Of a DNA stretch of 64,000 nt, positions 34,666 to 42,629 are shown piece after piece. The translations under genes were made by a program, and so were the position numbers. How positions within the stretch are numbered: the first letter of the stretch is position 1; every line of letters starts with the position of its first letter. The stretch is taken from assembly GCF_004342165.1 (NCBI RefSeq), contig NZ_SMAL01000001.1, positions 124,001 through 188,000 on the forward strand, in the 5' to 3' direction. The DNA is from Natranaerovirga pectinivora. GTDB lineage: Bacteria; Bacillota; Clostridia; Lachnospirales; DSM-24629. The notes beneath the pieces are model-generated. The model was not told the origin of the DNA. It made no database searches and saw nothing but the letters and a program-made list of their open reading frames with translations.

Positions 34666-35418
34666 ATGAAAAAAAAACAAAAGATAAAGGGTAATATAGT
34701 AGCGTTGAAGAAAAGCAACTCAAAGATAAATAAAGTAGCTTTATTGCTTTTCGCAACAACTGTTATAATAATTGTTTATGTATTTAATAATATGTTTGCT
34801 ATAAAAAGCATTTATGTTTTTGGGAATGCGTATTATTCAGAAACTCAAATTATTGACCTTATTGGATTAAACACACATAACAATTCTTTAATTTACTATT
34901 TGTCATCAAATCAAAATGATTTTAATAATATACCTTTAATTGAAAAAATTAATGTTAAACTAAATAGTAGGCAAGAAATACATGTAGAAGTCTTTGAAAA
35001 GAAAGTGATTGGATCAATAGAAATAATGGGTATGTACTTATATTTTGACAGAGAAGGCATTATTGTTGAGACTCTAAATGAAAACTTAGAGCACATACCC
35101 GTTATTTATGGTTTGAATTACGATCATGTACGTATGGATGAACAAATACCTGTAAAAGATGAAAAAATATTTGATGATATACTTAATATTATTCAGATAT
35201 TAAGTACATATAAAATAAACATTGAGGAAATTATTATTAAAGATGATGAAGAATATACGTTGGTAAAAAGTAATATTAGAGTTTTATTAGGGACAAGGGA
35301 TCAGTTACATGAAAAGATTAATGAATTTAATACAATCTTACCTAACTTACCAGATGAAAAAGGGGAATTGAATCTGAAGAATATTAACCATAGAATTTAT
35401 TTTAAAAAAGATATATAA
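34666..35418 (+). CDS. ftsQ: FtsQ/DivIB cell division protein
   Basis: A 250-residue single-pass protein: basic N-terminus (MKKKQKIKGN), membrane helix (about 24-42), then the POTRA domain from FAIKSIYVFGNAYYSETQI (about 43-61) with LIEKINVKLNSRQEIHVEV, and a beta domain with YLYFDREGIIVE. It belongs to the divisome core with FtsL and acts at the septum. It lies between murA and ftsZ, the usual place for ftsQ, though ftsA is missing after it. The start ATG directly follows the murA stop codon. Confidence 0.9.
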   Translation: MKKKQKIKGNIVALKKSNSKINKVALLLFATTVIIIVYVFNNMFAIKSIYVFGNAYYSETQIIDLIGLNTHNNSLIYYLSSNQNDFNNIPLIEKINVKLNSRQEIHVEVFEKKVIGSIEIMGMYLYFDREGIIVETLNENLEHIPVIYGLNYDHVRMDEQIPVKDEKIFDDILNIIQILSTYKINIEEIIIKDDEEYTLVKSNIRVLLGTRDQLHEKINEFNTILPNLPDEKGELNLKNINHRIYFKKDI

Positions 35419-35438
35419 TAAAAAAATTAAAAAGTCTA

Positions 35439-35467
35439 TTGATTAATAAGCTAAAAGACTATATTAT
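35439..35467 (+). promoter_or_regulatory. Candidate sigma-A promoter of ftsZ
   Basis: TTGATT (35439-35444), a 17-bp spacer and TATTAT (35462-35467), about 77 bp before the ftsZ start. Confidence 0.5.
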
Positions 35468-35543
35468 AGTAGTTAGTGGAATTAGAATAAGACAAGTTAT
35501 ATGCTTGCAAAGATAGATTAAGTACATAAAGGAGGAAAATGCT

Positions 35544-36680
35544 TTGCTTGAAATAAAGATGAATGAAAGTGCAAGTGTTGCAAAGATTGTTGTTATTGGT
35601 GTTGGTGGTGGTGGCAATAATGCAGTAAATCGAATGATTGAAGAAAGTCTAAATGGTGTTGACTTTGTTGCTGTTAATACGGATTTACAAGCTTTAAAAC
35701 AGTCCAAAGCCCAAACTAAAATACAAATTGGTGAAAAATTAACTAGAGGACTTGGTGCAGGAGCAAACCCAGAAGTAGGGGGGAAAGCTGCTGAAGAAAG
35801 TCACGATGAAATATTACAGGCGGTAAAAGGTGCTGATATGGTTTTTGTTACTGCTGGTATGGGTGGTGGAACAGGAACAGGTGCTGCTCCAGTTATTGCA
35901 AAAATTTCAAAAGAACTTGGCATCTTAACCGTTGGTGTTGTGACTAAGCCTTTTGAAGTTGAAGGTAGAATTCGAATGAAAAATGCTGAAAATGGCATTG
36001 CAGAATTAAAAAGTGTTGTTGATACATTGATTGTAATACCTAATCAAAAGCTATTATCAATTATTGACCGTAGAACCACTCTTATTGAAGCTTTGAAGAA
36101 AGCGGATGAAGTACTACAACAAGGGGTTCAAGGTATTTCAGATTTGATTTATACATCAGGATTAATAAATCTTGACTTTGCTGATGTTCAAACGGTAATG
36201 TCTAATAAAGGTATTGCTCATATTGGGATTGGTAGAGCCAAAGGTGATGATAAAGCAGAGGAAGCTGCTAAACTTGCTATATCAAGTCCTCTTCTTGAGA
36301 CAACAATCGAAGGTGCGGGACATGTTCTTATTAATATCACTGGAGATGCTAATATGTCTCTATTTGAAGCAAATGATGCCATTAGTTTGGTTAAAGAATT
36401 AGTTGGTAATGATGCTAATATTATATATGGTACAACTATTAATAATGAATTAGAAGATGAAATGATTATAACTGTAATTGCTACGGATATTGCATCAGAT
36501 AAAGAATCTGAAAAATATAGTTATACTTCTAATATAAATTCAGGTGCAGAAAAAAACAACAAAAATCAAAATGTAGAAAACGAAGGAAAAAAAGAAGAGA
36601 AATCTAATTTTAACTTTAATGTAAACGATGATAAACCTATTGAAATACCTAGTTTTTTACAAAAGCATAGAAAAAAATAA
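35544..36680 (+). CDS. ftsZ: Cell division GTPase FtsZ
   Basis: A 378-residue tubulin homologue that forms the Z ring. [15 protein letters not shown] (about 17-31), the tubulin signature [11 protein letters not shown] (about 107-117), and the T7 loop [11 protein letters not shown] (about 210) are present. After a variable Asn/Lys/Glu-rich linker (about 320-360) it ends with [11 protein letters not shown], the tail that binds partner proteins. TTG at 35544 is the start: GGAGG (35531-35535) lies 8 bases upstream and the nearby ATG runs into a stop. A terminator follows. Confidence 0.97.
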   Translation: MLEIKMNESASVAKIVVIGVGGGGNNAVNRMIEESLNGVDFVAVNTDLQALKQSKAQTKIQIGEKLTRGLGAGANPEVGGKAAEESHDEILQAVKGADMVFVTAGMGGGTGTGAAPVIAKISKELGILTVGVVTKPFEVEGRIRMKNAENGIAELKSVVDTLIVIPNQKLLSIIDRRTTLIEALKKADEVLQQGVQGISDLIYTSGLINLDFADVQTVMSNKGIAHIGIGRAKGDDKAEEAAKLAISSPLLETTIEGAGHVLINITGDANMSLFEANDAISLVKELVGNDANIIYGTTINNELEDEMIITVIATDIASDKESEKYSYTSNINSGAEKNNKNQNVENEGKKEEKSNFNFNVNDDKPIEIPSFLQKHRKK

Positions 36681-36686
36681 TGAAAA

Positions 36687-36721
36687 GGTAGTAAAGATAA
36701 AATTCTTTACTGCCTTTTTTT
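36687..36721 (+). terminator. Rho-independent terminator after ftsZ
   Basis: GGTAGTAAAG (36687-36696) pairs with CTTTACTGCC (36705-36714), with a seven-T tail (36715-36721). Closes the dcw cluster. Confidence 0.92.
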
Positions 36722-36723
36722 AC

Positions 36724-36753
36724 GTTATAGGAAAGTGCTATTTCCTATAAAAC
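36724..36753 (+). repeat. Dispersed multi-hairpin repeat, fragment D
   Basis: Only the first hairpin of the repeat family is left (TTATAGGAAA gtgcta TTTCCTATAA). It differs from copy C by two loop bases and starts 2 bp after the T-run of the ftsZ terminator, the same placement as copies A and C. Confidence 0.65.
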
Positions 36754-36812
36754 AAAAGGATGTCATATTTTTAATCACTAAGAATATATTTATAATAGAT
36801 AAACTCTGATTT

Positions 36813-36888
36813 TGTAGAAAAAAATATATGAAAAGGCCTGTACATAGTAGACCTTTTGACAAAATATTTGAAAGAATTAAGGTATAAT
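36813..36888 (+). promoter_or_regulatory. spoIIG-type promoter, likely Spo0A-dependent
   Basis: TTGACA (36856-36861) and TATAAT (36883-36888) are consensus boxes separated by 21 bp, too far for an ordinary sigma-A promoter. The spoIIG promoter of B. subtilis has the same odd 22-bp spacing and needs Spo0A. TTTGACA (36855-36861) overlaps the -35 and differs from the reversed 0A box TTCGACA at one base; TGTAGAA (36813-36819) is one mismatch from TGTCGAA and may be a distal box. Confidence 0.7.
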
Positions 36889-37034
36889 AATCATAGCTTA
36901 ACCATATGGGGAATAAATATGTAGTATAAGCCTCCAAGGAAGGTGGCTGTTTCATACTTTAAAGACAAGAGAATTTACCTTGTCTAAAGACCGGTCTTTC
37001 CTAATAAAATATCTGAATAGAATGGAGGGGGGGC
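36889..37034 (+). other. Structured 5' leader of spoIIGA
   Basis: About 146 nt of leader contain three predicted hairpins: AGTAT-AGCC..GGCT-ATACT (about 36920-36959), AGACAAG..CTTGTCT (about 36962-36985), and the palindrome AAAGACCGGTCTTT (about 36985-36998). No known riboswitch fits. Confidence 0.4.
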
Positions 37035-37946
37035 GTGTATTACGAAGTTTATATTGACACACTGTTTTTAATTAATTTTATTATGGACTTTTTAATTTTA
37101 TGGTTCGTTGGGAAAATACTCAAGCTAAATACTACATGGTTAAGGTTAACTGGTGCATCAGCACTTGGCTCTTTAATAATATGTTTAAGTGTTATCTTTC
37201 CTATTGCGAGTATTACTCTTAACATACTTATATATTATGTAATAACCTGTGTACTTATGATTGTCATTGGCTTTAAACCAAAGTCAATAATACAACTTAT
37301 AAAAATACTTATAGGTTTATATCTCTTAACTTTTTTAATAGGTGGTTCAATTATATCATTATATTATTATACAAAAGCAGGCTATTACTTTAATCAATTA
37401 TTAAGTGGCAATGTGTTTAGTGCTATTGATACTCGAACATTTATACTTACAAGTATTATCGCCTTTATATTAATAAAGATGATTTTATATTATTTTAGTA
37501 GGGTTATGACAGTTCAAAAGAATTTGTTTTCTATTGAGATAGAACTTCAAGGTAAATCTATTAGAGCCCAAGGTTTACTAGATACAGGAAATAATCTTTA
37601 CGATCCTATTACAAAGGCACCTGTAATTATTGTAGAATATGACATTATAAAAGAATTAATACCGGATCAGGCTAGAGATATAATTATTAAATTCTTAAAC
37701 AACAACAGTGAGGATTTTTATAATAACATTGAAGAACTGTATAATCATAAATTTAGGCTCATACCTTTTAGTTCCATTGGAAAAGAATCAGGCATGTTAA
37801 TTGGTTTGGTTTCTGAGAACGTAAGCATAAACTGTAACACGGAAAAAGAGTTTAAGTTAAAAGACATTGTGTTAGCAATATACAATAAAAAACTATCACA
37901 AGATAATAGTTATCAGATTCTAATACATCCAGAAATGGTTAAGTGA
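37035..37946 (+). CDS. spoIIGA: Sigma-E processing peptidase SpoIIGA
   Basis: A 303-residue membrane aspartic protease that cleaves pro-sigma-E in the mother cell. The N-terminal half has five membrane helices (about 5-150). The C-terminal half has the retropepsin-like active-site motif LLDTGNNLYDP (about 181-191, catalytic Asp at about 183) and a later PFSSIGKESGMLIGL (about 244-258). GTG start preceded by GGAGGGGGGG. It precedes sigE by 163 bp, exactly as in the spoIIG operon, which supports the call. Confidence 0.95.
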   Translation: MYYEVYIDTLFLINFIMDFLILWFVGKILKLNTTWLRLTGASALGSLIICLSVIFPIASITLNILIYYVITCVLMIVIGFKPKSIIQLIKILIGLYLLTFLIGGSIISLYYYTKAGYYFNQLLSGNVFSAIDTRTFILTSIIAFILIKMILYYFSRVMTVQKNLFSIEIELQGKSIRAQGLLDTGNNLYDPITKAPVIIVEYDIIKELIPDQARDIIIKFLNNNSEDFYNNIEELYNHKFRLIPFSSIGKESGMLIGLVSENVSINCNTEKEFKLKDIVLAIYNKKLSQDNSYQILIHPEMVK

Positions 37947-37953
37947 AAATGTT

Positions 37954-38031
37954 ACCTGCAAACTTCGTTGCAGGATTTGGAAAATGCATTTTCAACCAAG
38001 TTTATGTCTCTTACACAGTAAGAGGCCTAAG
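37954..38031 (+). other. Hairpins between spoIIGA and sigE
   Basis: CCTGCAA/TTGCAGG (about 37957-37976) and CTCTTAC/GTAAGAG (about 38008-38025) are small stems without a T-run; probably mRNA-processing or attenuation structures. No promoter was convincing here. Confidence 0.35.
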
Positions 38032-38109
38032 ATAGAATACTGATTAGAATAAGCTTTACAAAATTAATACAGATTAGATTAAACAGATATAAAACTAGGG
38101 GGAATAAAC

Positions 38110-38847
38110 GTGTTAATGAAAATATCTTTTCCTAATCAATTTCACTTCAAGATTGTTCATACAGTAAGAAGATTTTTGTTTTTCAAAAAAGGTGAGATAC
38201 ATTATATAGGTGGTACTGAAATTCTTCCAGCACCCTTAGATAATGAAGAAGAAGCAAAGATTATTCAAGGGTTAGGCAGTGTCAATGACATAAAGGTTAA
38301 ATCAAAGCTAATTGAACATAATTTAAGATTGGTGGTTTATATAGCTAAAAAGTTTGAGAATACAGGTATTGGGGTAGAGGATCTTATTTCTATTGGAACC
38401 ATAGGTTTAATAAAAGCCATTAATACGTTCAAGCCAGATAAAAAGATAAAATTGGCTACCTACGCTTCTAGATGCATTGAGAATGAAATATTAATGTATT
38501 TAAGGAGAAATAATAAGACGAAATTTGAAATATCCATAGATGAACCTCTTAATGTTGATTGGGATGGGAATGAATTATTGCTTTCAGACATTTTAGGGAC
38601 AGAAGAAGATATTATATATAAAGATATAGAAGAAGAAGTAGATAAAGAACTGCTAAAGAAGGCATTAGATAAGTTATCAGACAGGGAAAAAGTAATTGTA
38701 GAGTTAAGATTTGGATTAACCAAAGATGGCAATGAAAAGACTCAAAAAGAAGTAGCAGATATGTTAGGCATATCCCAATCTTATATTTCAAGATTAGAAA
38801 AAAAAATCATTAAAAGGTTAAAAAAGGAAATTGTAAGAATGCAATAA
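38110..38847 (+). CDS. sigE: RNA polymerase sporulation sigma factor SigE (pro-form)
   Basis: A 245-residue sigma-70 family factor controlling early mother-cell genes. The basic, hydrophobic pro-sequence (about 1-32, with [16 protein letters not shown]) precedes PAPLDNEEE, matching the processing region of Bacillus pro-sigma-E. Region 2 has [22 protein letters not shown] is split here as [12 protein letters not shown] (about 62) and [14 protein letters not shown] (about 85), and region 4 has [20 protein letters not shown] (about 212-231). GTG at 38110 has AGGGGGA six bases upstream; an ATG two codons on is the alternative. Confidence 0.95.
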   Translation: MLMKISFPNQFHFKIVHTVRRFLFFKKGEIHYIGGTEILPAPLDNEEEAKIIQGLGSVNDIKVKSKLIEHNLRLVVYIAKKFENTGIGVEDLISIGTIGLIKAINTFKPDKKIKLATYASRCIENEILMYLRRNNKTKFEISIDEPLNVDWDGNELLLSDILGTEEDIIYKDIEEEVDKELLKKALDKLSDREKVIVELRFGLTKDGNEKTQKEVADMLGISQSYISRLEKKIIKRLKKEIVRMQ

Positions 38848-38852
38848 TTTGA

Positions 38853-38881
38853 GTATAAATGTTTTAACTTCGGTAATCATT
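38853..38881 (+). promoter_or_regulatory. Possible sigma-F/G-type promoter of sigG
   Basis: GTATA (38853-38857), 14 bp, then GGTAATCATT (38872-38881) resembles the sigma-F consensus (GYWTA, about 15 bp, GGnnAnAnTr), with one core mismatch and a short spacer. Expected on biology because sigG is forespore-expressed, but weak. Confidence 0.3.
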
Positions 38882-38917
38882 TAAGTAGAGACAAAATGAT
38901 GACTGGAGGTATAACAT

Positions 38918-39694
38918 ATGGCCATGAACAAAGTAGAAATTTGCGGTGTAAACACTTCAAAGCTTCCATTATTATCTAATGATGAAAAGAAAAAATTATT
39001 TGACAAAATACTAGAAGGTGATCTTGAAGCAAGGGAAGCCTATATTAGAGGGAATTTAAGGTTAGTTCTAAGTGTCATTCAAAGGTTTCATAACAGCAAT
39101 GAATACGTTGACGATCTATTTCAAGTAGGTTGTATTGGATTAATAAAGGCGATTGATAACTTTGATATTTCCCATAATGTAAAATTCTCAACCTATGCAG
39201 TACCAATGATTATAGGGGAAATAAGAAGGTATTTGCGAGATAATAATTCAATTCGAGTAAGTAGGTCTTTAAGGGATACAGCTTATAAAGCTTTGCAAAT
39301 AAAAGAAAGATTAATTAGAGAAAAATCAAAAGAACCAACAGTAAGTGAAATATCTCAAGAACTTGGCATTAGTAAAGAAGAAGTTGTTTTTGCATTAGAC
39401 GCCATACAAGATCCAGTTTCTTTATACGAGCCAGTATATAGTGATGGGGGAGACTCCTTGTATATAATGGATCAGGTAAGTGATAAAAAAAATAAAGAGG
39501 AATCTTGGGTGGAATCTATTTCTTTAAAAGAAGCTATGAATAAATTATCAAAAAGGGAATATCATATATTAAAACTAAGATTTTTTGATGGAAAAACTCA
39601 AATGGAGGTGGCAAATGAGATAGATATATCTCAGGCACAAGTCTCAAGATTAGAAAAATCTGCATTGAAAAACATGAAAAAATATTTACATTAA
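38918..39694 (+). CDS. sigG: RNA polymerase sporulation sigma factor SigG
   Basis: A 258-residue forespore sigma factor. The N-terminus MAMNKVEICGVNTSKLPLL is the distinctive sigma-G opening. Region 2 follows with NLRLVLSVIQRF (about 45) and DLFQVGCIGLIKAIDNFD (about 65-82), region 3 with VSEISQELGIS, and region 4 with TQMEVANEIDISQAQVSRLEK is split as TQMEVANEIDIS (about 227) and QAQVSRLEK. Gene order spoIIGA-sigE-sigG is that of Bacillus and Clostridium. ACTGGAGGT precedes the ATG. A tetraloop hairpin terminator follows. Confidence 0.97.
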   Translation: MAMNKVEICGVNTSKLPLLSNDEKKKLFDKILEGDLEAREAYIRGNLRLVLSVIQRFHNSNEYVDDLFQVGCIGLIKAIDNFDISHNVKFSTYAVPMIIGEIRRYLRDNNSIRVSRSLRDTAYKALQIKERLIREKSKEPTVSEISQELGISKEEVVFALDAIQDPVSLYEPVYSDGGDSLYIMDQVSDKKNKEESWVESISLKEAMNKLSKREYHILKLRFFDGKTQMEVANEIDISQAQVSRLEKSALKNMKKYLH

Positions 39695-39738
39695 GTAAAA
39701 CGATTACTTGATTACAATAAGAGAAATATTTATGTATA

Positions 39739-39796
39739 AAGGAAATTTTGTTCTTTCGAGAGCAGAATTTCCTTCCTTAAATTTAAGGAGTTTTTT
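39739..39796 (+). terminator. Double-hairpin terminator after sigG
   Basis: A long stem (39739-39774) with AAGGAAATT/AATTTCCTT outer arms closes on a TTCG tetraloop. It is followed at once by CCTTAAATTTAAGG (39775-39788), AG and six T (39791-39796). Confidence 0.8.
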
Positions 39797-39830
39797 GGAC
39801 ATTTAGTATTTTCATAAAGGGGGTTTGGAA

Positions 39831-40094
39831 ATGGTTAGAATATATGATATGAAACAAAAAGAGGTCATTAATTCTAAAGATTGTAAAAGATTAGGATTTA
39901 TAGTGGATATAGAAGTGGATCTAAAAGATGGAAAATTGAAAAAACTTATAGTGCCTGGACCAGCAAAAGTATTTGGAATGTTTGGAAGAGATAAAGAATA
40001 TCAAATTTCTTGGGATCAAATTAAGCAAATAGGTGAAGATATTATATTGGTGGATATAGATGAAGAAAAGGCTCTGATTAAAAGTGATTATTAG
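39831..40094 (+). CDS. ymxH: YlmC/YmxH family sporulation protein
   Basis: An 87-residue PRC-barrel-like protein: MVRIYDMKQKEVINSKDCKRLGFIVDIEVD is divided here as IYDMKQKEVINSKD and RLGFIVDIEVDLKDG, then ISWDQIKQIGEDIILVDID at the end. The YlmC/YmxH family is found near sporulation genes in spore formers; its exact role is not known to me. The frame opens at a TTG at 39825, but AAAGGGGG (39816-39823) fits the ATG at 39831. It lies between sigG and nrdR. Confidence 0.85.
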   Translation: MVRIYDMKQKEVINSKDCKRLGFIVDIEVDLKDGKLKKLIVPGPAKVFGMFGRDKEYQISWDQIKQIGEDIILVDIDEEKALIKSDY

Positions 40095-40157
40095 TACCCT
40101 TGACCAATACTAATATTTTAAATATAATTGAAAGAAAAAGCAATGGAGGAACAAGGG

Positions 40158-40616
40158 ATGAAATGCCATTATTGTAATAATGACAATACAAAAGTAATAG
40201 ATTCAAGGCCTGCTGAAGACAATAATTCCATTAGAAGACGTCGACAATGTGAAAAATGCGATAAGCGATTTACTACATATGAAAAAGTAGAAACAATCCC
40301 GTTGGTTGTCATAAAAAAAGATAAAAAAAGAGAGACTTTTAATAGAGAAAAACTTATGGCTGGTGTAGTTAGATCTTGTCACAAAAGACCAGTCTCTATG
40401 AAAGAAATTGAAAGCGTAGTAGATGACATTGAAAATATAGTTCACAATTCGATGCAAAAAGAAATAGAAAGTAAAGAAATTGGTGAACTTCTTATGGAAA
40501 AGCTTAAGAATATTGATGAAGTTGCTTATGTTAGGTTTGCATCTGTCTATAGAGAGTTCAAGGATGTAAATACTTTTATGGATGAACTTAAAAAAATATT
40601 AAATGAAACAAAATAA
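40158..40616 (+). CDS. nrdR: Transcriptional repressor NrdR
   Basis: A 152-residue regulator of ribonucleotide reductase genes. A zinc ribbon (Cys residues of MKCHYC and [16 protein letters not shown], about 1-42) is followed by an ATP-cone domain (about 46-136, with [20 protein letters not shown]) that senses ATP/dATP. The frame opens at 40128, but the family start MKCxYC and the GGAGG (40145-40149) mark the ATG at 40158. A terminator and repeat copy B follow. Confidence 0.96.
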   Translation: MKCHYCNNDNTKVIDSRPAEDNNSIRRRRQCEKCDKRFTTYEKVETIPLVVIKKDKKRETFNREKLMAGVVRSCHKRPVSMKEIESVVDDIENIVHNSMQKEIESKEIGELLMEKLKNIDEVAYVRFASVYREFKDVNTFMDELKKILNETK

Positions 40617-40646
40617 AAGGAATGTGAAAACATTTCTTTTTATTTC
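40615..40646 (+). terminator. Terminator after nrdR
   Basis: AAAAGgAATGT (40615-40625), GAAA tetraloop, ACATTtCTTTT (40630-40640), then TATTTCTTT. Confidence 0.65.
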
Positions 40647-40649
40647 TTT

Positions 40650-40740
40650 AAAAGTTAGAAAAAGCTTGATGCGCAAGAACAAAGGTGACTTTAGATAAGA
40701 AGTTAGCAAATGTTTTTTAAGTGCCCAAGGCACTTGTTCT
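40650..40740 (+). repeat. Dispersed multi-hairpin repeat, copy B (5'-truncated)
   Basis: Begins at AAAGTTAGAAAAAGCTTG and runs nearly base for base with copy C through GATGCGCAAGAACAAAGGTGACTT and GATAAGAAGTTAGCAAATG. It then diverges to its own small hairpin AAGTGCC/GGCACTT and ends with TGTTCT like copy C. It follows the nrdR terminator. Confidence 0.85.
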
Positions 40741-40746
40741 AAAAAT

Positions 40747-40797
40747 TGAAAATGTCATTTACAAATCCTTGATCCCAAGTTTGTAAATGACATTTTC
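40747..40797. terminator. Bidirectional hairpin between nrdR and rpsT
   Basis: Seventeen- to eighteen-base perfect arms (GAAAATGTCATTTACAAA and complement) around a 14-base loop; on the minus strand it lies 41 bp after the rpsT stop. Confidence 0.75.
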
Positions 40798-40837
40798 ATA
40801 GTAATAATAGTTATATATAAGTATTATTTTATTGCAA

Positions 40838-41101
40838 TTAAGCTATAGAATTAACGTTTTTAGTTAATCTTGAAACTTTTCTAGCAGCTGTATTTTTATG
40901 ATAAATGCCTTTTGTAGTAGCTTTATCAATTTCTTTAATAGCTAATTGTAATTGCTCTTTTGCTAAAGCTTTATCATTAGCTTCAATAGCAGCTACAACT
41001 TTTTTAATACTTGACTTAACTTTAGACTTAATCATTTTATTTCTTAAAGTTTTAGTTGCAATAACTTTTATTCTTTTTTTAGCTGATTTAATATTAGCCA
41101 A
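40838..41101 (-). CDS. rpsT: 30S ribosomal protein S20
   Basis: An 87-residue basic ribosomal protein binding 16S rRNA. It opens LANIKSAKKRIKVIATKTLRN (read as Met at the TTG start), the hallmark of S20, with further basic helices and KGIYHKNTAARKVSRLTK near the end. An in-frame ATG at 41116 would add five residues, but that stretch contains the ribosome site GGAGG itself; TTG at 41101 is 8 bases from it and gives the family start. Convergent with nrdR, divergent from gpr. Confidence 0.95.
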   Translation of the reverse strand: MANIKSAKKRIKVIATKTLRNKMIKSKVKSSIKKVVAAIEANDKALAKEQLQLAIKEIDKATTKGIYHKNTAARKVSRLTKNVNSIA

Positions 41102-41170
41102 ACGGTACACCTCCAAATTTTCATTTTGTAATTAGACACGGACTATTGCACAATGTAAACATACTATTAT

Positions 41171-41199
41171 ATTCTAATTTAATCTTTCCATTGTGTCAA
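41171..41199 (-). promoter_or_regulatory. Sigma-A promoter of rpsT
   Basis: On the minus strand, TTGACA (41199-41194), a 17-bp spacer and TAGAAT (41176-41171), leaving a leader of about 60 nt. Confidence 0.7.
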
Positions 41200-41315
41200 T
41201 ACATAACTTATAAAAAATAGGGAAAAATACAATTGAAAATAGAGAGTTAATCCTAATAATAACTTATTATTTCAAAAATAACCATCCTTATACTAAAAAG
41301 GAGTGATATAATTCA

Positions 41316-42329
41316 ATGAAAGAAAAAAAATTAGAAGAACTAAAGTATGAAATCAGAACAGACTTAGCCATAGAGGCTAGAGAGTTGGTTCATAAAGATG
41401 AGGATATAGAGATTCGAGGCGTAGAAGTAGACGAAGACTTTAATGAATCCATACATTTAAAGACCACAAAAGTAAATATTAAAGATGATCAGGGTTCAAA
41501 AGTGATGAATAAGCCTATTGGTAACTATATCACTATGGAATGTGAATTGATGAAAGAAAATGACAGTGAAGTTCATGAGTTATTAATGAAAGAACTGGCT
41601 AAACAAATCAGTAGTTTGGTAAAAAACAAAGATAATACAAATCCTCTGATTCTAGTTGTAGGATTAGGAAACAATTGGGTTACACCAGATTCTTTAGGAC
41701 CTAAGGTTGTATCAAATTTGCTTGTTACTAGACATTTATTTGAACAAATAAAAGACGCTGAATATTTAGAAGCACTAGGAAGAGTAAGTGCCATATCTCC
41801 TGGTGTAATGGGTCAAACAGGAATGGAAACTTATGAAATAGTAAAAGGTATTGTAGATGAAGTTAAACCAGATTTAATTATAGCGGTTGATGCCTTAGCT
41901 TCTAGAAGAACAAGCAGGGTCAATTCTACAATACAGGTGTCTGATACAGGAATTCATCCTGGTTCAGGGGTTGGTAATAAAAGAAAAGCCATTACAGAAG
42001 AAAGTTTAGGAATACCAGTATTAGCCATAGGTGTTCCTACAGTAGTTGATGCAGCAACTATAGTAAACGACACGATGGACAACCTAATAGATGTAATGAC
42101 ACAACATACAAATAATGATAGTATACTAGGTTCCTTAAAAGAGTTTACTAGTGAGGAGAAATATCAGTTAATACAAGAAGTTTTAAATCCTTATATGGGG
42201 AATATGTTTGTTACACCAAAAGATATTGATGCAGTTGTAAAAAGAATTAGCTTTATTATTGCAGGAGCAATTAATATAGCATTACATCCAGAAATAGATT
42301 ACAAAGAAATAACTAGTGCATTGAATTGA
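41316..42329 (+). CDS. gpr: Germination protease GPR
   Basis: A 337-residue aspartic-type protease that degrades small acid-soluble spore proteins during germination. The N-terminus has YEIRTDLAIEARELV (about 10-24), similar to SASP cleavage sites and to the GPR autoprocessing site. The core shows VGLGNNWVTPDSLGP (about 116-130), SPGVMGQTGMET (about 165-176) and IAVDALASRR (about 190). AAAAGGAGTG precedes the ATG. In Bacillus gpr is next to spoIIP, and here too. Expected forespore control (sigma-F/G); TATACTA at 41289-41295 might be part of such a promoter but its -35 is poor. Confidence 0.95.
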   Translation: MKEKKLEELKYEIRTDLAIEARELVHKDEDIEIRGVEVDEDFNESIHLKTTKVNIKDDQGSKVMNKPIGNYITMECELMKENDSEVHELLMKELAKQISSLVKNKDNTNPLILVVGLGNNWVTPDSLGPKVVSNLLVTRHLFEQIKDAEYLEALGRVSAISPGVMGQTGMETYEIVKGIVDEVKPDLIIAVDALASRRTSRVNSTIQVSDTGIHPGSGVGNKRKAITEESLGIPVLAIGVPTVVDAATIVNDTMDNLIDVMTQHTNNDSILGSLKEFTSEEKYQLIQEVLNPYMGNMFVTPKDIDAVVKRISFIIAGAINIALHPEIDYKEITSALN

Positions 42330-42355
42330 GAATCTCTCTATAGAGATTCTTTTTT
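42329..42355 (+). terminator. Rho-independent terminator after gpr
   Basis: AGAATCTCT (42329-42337) and AGAGATTCT (42342-42350) with a 4-base loop, then a T-run to 42355. It overlaps the gpr stop codon. Confidence 0.88.
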
Positions 42356-42357
42356 GC

Positions 42358-42513
42358 TTTATAGGAAAGTTCTATTTCCTATAAAGTAAAAAGTTGATTA
42401 AATGCGCTGCATTTTTCTAACAAAGTTAGAAAAAGCTTGATGCGCAAGAACAAAGGTGACTTCAGATAAGAAGTTAGCAAATGTTTTTTAGAGTGATGAA
42501 GTCACTTTGTTCT
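42358..42513 (+). repeat. Dispersed multi-hairpin repeat, copy C (most complete)
   Basis: About 156 bp with three stems in order: TTTATAGGAAA/TTTCCTATAAA (42358-42387); GCATTTTTCTAAC/GTTAGAAAAAGC inside short GCGC arms (about 42402-42445); and AGAACAAAG-TGACTTCA with its complement TGAAGTCACTTTGTTCT (about 42448-42513, one bulged G). No coding frame. It starts 2 bp after the T-run of the gpr terminator. Copies A, B and fragment D share parts. Confidence 0.85.
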
Positions 42514-42629
42514 GCAAAAAAACTAGATAATGAATTAATTTAGTCGCTTATCTTAATTAGTCATAATAAAAGAAGGACTAGAATATTATGTATATAGAAG
42601 CTATAACCAACGAATGAAGGTGTGTGAAT

